Of a DNA stretch of 7,459 nt, positions 4,837 through 7,459 are shown one piece after another. The DNA comes from an uncultured Eubacteriales bacterium (GTDB lineage Bacteria; Bacillota; Clostridia; Oscillospirales; Acutalibacteraceae): contig CAKUYF010000045.1 of assembly GCA_934702115.1 (NCBI GenBank), positions 1 to 7,459 of the forward strand, given 5' to 3'. The translations under genes were made by a program, and so were the position numbers. Each line of letters opens with the position of its first letter. Within the stretch, counting starts at the first letter, position 1. Under the pieces are notes generated by a model that was not told the origin of the DNA, did no database searches, and saw nothing but the letters and a program-made list of their open reading frames with translations.

Positions 4837-6330
4837 TTAAATTATTAAACTATTTCCCGTCATTTCGGCGGGTTTTTTAATACCCATAATATCCAGGATA
4901 GTAGGTGCTATATCACAAAGCACTCCAAAAGGTTTTAATTTACATTTATATCCAAAAACTGAAAAAGGAACAGGATTACATGTATGTGAAGTAAAAACTT
5001 CTCCATTGTAATTTATCATTTTTTCTGCATTTCCATGATCAGCCGTAATAATCGCAACTCCTGAAGCTTCTTTTATACAGCTAATTAATCTTCCTATACA
5101 TTTATCTACTTTTTCAACTGCTTGGATTGCAGCACGCATATTTCCGGTATGTCCAACCATATCTGCATTAGCATAATTTACTACAATAAAATCATATTTA
5201 CCAGATCTTATGCTATTTATTACACTTTCAGTAATTTGGTCAGCACTCATTTCAGGCTTCGAATCATAACGTTCTACTTTGGGAGAATTTATTAATATTC
5301 TCTCTTCATTTTGATAAGCTTTCTCTACTCCTGCATTCAGAAAAAAAGTTACGTGAGCATACTTTTCCGTCTCTGCTACTCTCAGCTGTTTAAGTCCGCA
5401 ATTAGCCAAATGCTCACCTATCGTATTATTTACCGGGTTAGGTTTAAATGCTACATCCGCATTAAAGTTTTTGTCGTATTCACAAAAACAAACATATTTA
5501 TATAAAGAATTGAAATCTTTATTTTTTAAAAAAAGTTTAGTAATTTGACGTACCCTATCAGCTCTAAAATTAAAACATATTATCGCATCATTAGGCTGTA
5601 TACCTTTATACCCTATTTTTACTGAAGGCTTTATGAATTCATCTGTTTCCCCTAATTCATATTTTTTTTCTAATAATTCAATAGTATTTTTAAATGTCTC
5701 CCCTTTACCGCTAAAGACTGATTCATATGCAGGAATAGTACGTTCCCATCTTTCGTCTCTATCCATAGAATAAAATCTGCCGCAAATAGTTTTTATTTCA
5801 CCAATTCCCAATTTTCTTGTAAACATTTCTAATTCGGATATATATTTTAATGCTGAGCAAGTAAGAGTATCTCTTCCGTCCGTCCATACGTGAATATTTA
5901 CATTTTTTAATTTATAGTTTGAAGCTAATCTCAAGAGTGCATAAATGTGGTCTAAGCTACTGTGTACTCCTCCGTCAGATACTAAACCCATTAAATGAAG
6001 AGTAGAATTATTATCCGAAACATATTTCATAACTTCAATTAGCTTTTCATTTTTATAAAAGCTTTTATCTTGTATACTATTATTTATATACAAAAGATCT
6101 TGCAGTACAATTCTACCGGCTCCGATATTTATATGCCCTACTTCTGAATTACCCATTTGCCCTTCAGGAAGTCCGACGTCAACTCCGGAGGCTATAAGCT
6201 TAGAGTAAGGACAAGTCGAAAACAATTTATCTAAAATAGGAGTGTTAGCATTTGCAATCGCATTTCCTTCAACATTGTCACTAATTCCGTAACCGTCCAT
6301 AATTATAAGCAAAGTAGGTCTGTGATTCAT
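4837..6330 (-). CDS. gpmI: 2,3-bisphosphoglycerate-independent phosphoglycerate mutase
   Basis: This enzyme interconverts 3-phosphoglycerate and 2-phosphoglycerate in lower glycolysis using two Mn2+ ions and a phosphoserine intermediate. The protein is 497 residues, slightly shorter than the usual 505-515. All expected catalytic positions are present: D12 in MDGYG, nucleophile S62 in GNSEVGH, D390 and H394 in NADMVGHTG, D431 and H432 in DHGN, and H449 in SHTCN. The phosphatase domain is split around the transferase domain (about 75-300), which includes HVWTDGRDT and GRFYSMDRDERWER. The segment after GRDT reads LTCSA where most homologues have a PPxSG-like sequence, and LNAGVE replaces the usual GGVE; both are mild departures. 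The ATG has AAGGAG 7 nt upstream. It is last in the pgk-tpiA-gpmI operon, 24 nt after tpiA. In bacilli this enzyme's sensitivity to low forespore pH lets spores store 3-phosphoglycerate; whether that applies here is not shown. Confidence 0.97.
   Translation of the reverse strand: MNHRPTLLIIMDGYGISDNVEGNAIANANTPILDKLFSTCPYSKLIASGVDVGLPEGQMGNSEVGHINIGAGRIVLQDLLYINNSIQDKSFYKNEKLIEVMKYVSDNNSTLHLMGLVSDGGVHSSLDHIYALLRLASNYKLKNVNIHVWTDGRDTLTCSALKYISELEMFTRKLGIGEIKTICGRFYSMDRDERWERTIPAYESVFSGKGETFKNTIELLEKKYELGETDEFIKPSVKIGYKGIQPNDAIICFNFRADRVRQITKLFLKNKDFNSLYKYVCFCEYDKNFNADVAFKPNPVNNTIGEHLANCGLKQLRVAETEKYAHVTFFLNAGVEKAYQNEERILINSPKVERYDSKPEMSADQITESVINSIRSGKYDFIVVNYANADMVGHTGNMRAAIQAVEKVDKCIGRLISCIKEASGVAIITADHGNAEKMINYNGEVFTSHTCNPVPFSVFGYKCKLKPFGVLCDIAPTILDIMGIKKPAEMTGNSLII
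4856..4878 (+). terminator. spoVT terminator embedded in the 3' end of gpmI
   Basis: CCCG (4856-4859) pairs with CGGG (4869-4872) around a 9-nt loop, followed directly by six T residues. It sits 22 nt after the spoVT stop but within the opposite-strand gpmI frame, where it encodes part of KPAEMTG near the C-terminus. The stem is short. Confidence 0.6.
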
Positions 6331-6354
6331 TAACTTTCTCCTTTAAAATTTATT

Positions 6355-7131
6355 TTATACTAAAGAATTAAAATTTGAAATTTCAGCAAAGCTTGATGCG
6401 TCTAACGAAGCATTACCTATTAGTCCTCCATCTATATTTTCAGAATTCAAAAAAATTTTAAAATTTTCTAAATTTAAAGAACCACCATAAAGTATTTTAA
6501 TTTTATTTGAAATATTTCTACTGTAAATTCGGGATATGATTTCACGTATGAGTTTGCAAATTTCTTCTGCTTCCTCTAACTTTATAGCTTCCCCCGTACC
6601 AATTGCCCAAATAGGTTCGTAAGCTATTACAACGTTTTCTATGTTATCTTCACTTATTCCATTTAAACAATTTTCAAGCTCGTTAGTAATAACGTGATTA
6701 ACTAATCCCATATCTCTTTGAGTTTTTGTCTCTCCTACACATAATATAGGTTTAAGATTATTTTTTAATACTGCAAGTAATTTTTTATTAATTATGTAAT
6801 TACTTTCCCCAAAATATAAACGACGTTCACTATGCCCCATTATTACATAATTAATCCCTAATTCTAAAAGCATGTTAGGAGATATTTCACCTGTAAATGC
6901 TCCATAACTTTCGTAAAAGCAGTTTTGTGCTCCGATTTTAATTTTTGTATTAATTAACTTTTGTCTTAAAGCTTCTAAATAAATAAATGGAGGGCATATA
7001 ACTATTTCATTACTGCTATGATTATAAGAAAATTTTTCAAGAAATTTTTCTATAAACTCAAATGAAGATTTTAAAGTTATATTCATTTTCCAATTAGCTA
7101 CTATCATTTTTGAAGATTTTTGTTTCAACAT
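6355..7131 (-). CDS. tpiA: Triosephosphate isomerase
   Basis: This enzyme interconverts dihydroxyacetone phosphate and glyceraldehyde 3-phosphate as a cytoplasmic dimeric TIM barrel. The protein is 258 residues (usual about 250). Catalytic residues are N13 and K15 in the ANWKMN motif, H100 in GHSERR and the base E172 in AYEPIWAIGTG; the phosphate loop YGGS is at 215-218. Two departures from the usual loops are visible. Glu181 follows GTG at the loop-6 hinge, where Lys is common. IGNASL (238-243) replaces the common VGGASL, putting Asn at a phosphate-contacting glycine. The ATG at 7129-7131 has GAGGTG only 4 nt upstream, so a TTG start two codons' worth nearer to ideal spacing (7126-7128) is also possible and would shorten the protein by one residue. 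It lies 85 nt after pgk and 24 nt before gpmI on the minus strand. Confidence 0.97.
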   Translation of the reverse strand: MLKQKSSKMIVANWKMNITLKSSFEFIEKFLEKFSYNHSSNEIVICPPFIYLEALRQKLINTKIKIGAQNCFYESYGAFTGEISPNMLLELGINYVIMGHSERRLYFGESNYIINKKLLAVLKNNLKPILCVGETKTQRDMGLVNHVITNELENCLNGISEDNIENVVIAYEPIWAIGTGEAIKLEEAEEICKLIREIISRIYSRNISNKIKILYGGSLNLENFKIFLNSENIDGGLIGNASLDASSFAEISNFNSLV

Positions 7132-7179
7132 GCTTCACCTCGTATTTGAAATAAATTCCTAACAATATATACATATTAA

Positions 7180-7208
7180 AATCCTTCCTTATTATACAAG
7201 GAAGGATT
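7180..7208 (-). terminator. Intercistronic terminator-like hairpin between pgk and tpiA
   Basis: A perfect 11-bp stem (7180-7190 with 7198-7208) has a 7-nt loop. On the minus strand it lies 8 nt after the pgk stop and is followed by TTAATATG, a weak T tract. It may be a partial terminator, or an mRNA-stabilising or processing hairpin that sets different levels of pgk and tpiA-gpmI message. No clear new promoter is seen before tpiA. Confidence 0.65.
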
Positions 7209-7216
7209 AAAAACAG

Positions 7217-7459
7217 TTAATTATTATTAAGTGCTTCAAGTGCAGGTAAAGGCTTACCTTCTAGTAATTGCAATGAAGCTCCGCCACCGGTAGAAATATG
7301 AGTCATTTTATCAGCATAACCTAATTTGTATACTGCAGCAGCTGAATCTCCTCCACCAATTATTGAAATAGCTCCACTTCCGGCAATAGCTTTGGCAACC
7401 GCTAAAGTGCCACTTGCAAAATTATCCCATTCAGATACTCCCATAGGACCATTCCATAC
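7217..7459 (-). CDS. pgk: Phosphoglycerate kinase, C-terminal part (cut by window edge)
   Basis: This enzyme transfers phosphate from 1,3-bisphosphoglycerate to ADP, making ATP and 3-phosphoglycerate. Only the last 80 residues, about a fifth of the usual length, lie in the window; the frame is open through the right edge. Visible nucleotide-domain motifs are VWNGPMGV at the start, GGGDSAAAV in the middle and STGGGASL near the end, which bind nucleotide and the transferred phosphate. The segment GPMGVSEWDNFASGT differs from the common GPMGVFE by Ser in place of Phe; the ribose-contacting Glu is kept. It is the first gene seen in the operon with tpiA and gpmI. The glyceraldehyde-3-phosphate dehydrogenase gene often found upstream in clostridia would lie outside the window. 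Confidence 0.97.
   Translation of the reverse strand, partial: VWNGPMGVSEWDNFASGTLAVAKAIAGSGAISIIGGGDSAAAVYKLGYADKMTHISTGGGASLQLLEGKPLPALEALNNN

Overview
The window comes from an AT-rich, low-GC Gram-positive bacterium, most likely an anaerobic, spore-forming member of the Clostridia. The evidence is a SpoVT regulator with a forespore-type (sigma-G-like) promoter, a clostridial-type single-cluster ferredoxin, strong AGGAG ribosome sites, exclusive TAA stops among the intact genes, and a pgk-tpiA-gpmI glycolytic cluster. Genus cannot be fixed from the sequence.

Layout. Positions 1-335 hold a stable-RNA unit: a perfect consensus sigma-A promoter, an initiator tRNA-fMet(CAT), a hairpin, a tRNA-Leu(GAG) and a terminator. 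Positions 336-611 have no gene but contain an orphan terminator. Positions 612-2140 are a leucine-rich-repeat (BspA-like, LRR_5) gene with its own promoter, ribosome site and terminator. Its reading frame is cut by an in-frame TGA at codon 10 while the next 441 codons stay open. Facing it on the minus strand is a membrane-anchored M23 metallopeptidase. An AT-rich intergenic region with inverted repeats (3229-3445) leads to a strong promoter and a small 83-residue protein that looks like a double-glycine-leader (bacteriocin/RiPP-type) secreted peptide. A bidirectional terminator separates it from the ferredoxin on the minus strand.

From 4200 on, spoVT (plus strand) runs head-on into the minus-strand operon pgk (partial) - tpiA - gpmI. 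This operon covers three lower-glycolysis steps: phosphoglycerate kinase, triosephosphate isomerase and cofactor-independent phosphoglycerate mutase. Only 2 nt separate the spoVT and gpmI stop codons, and the spoVT terminator lies inside the gpmI coding sequence. No enolase gene follows gpmI here.

The most noteworthy items are the interrupted LRR gene, its exactly periodic 22-residue repeats (3 + 9 units), the solitary double-glycine peptide without a visible transporter, the sigma-G-like promoter of spoVT, and the terminator embedded in gpmI. No CRISPR array, insertion sequence or complete new multi-gene system is visible.
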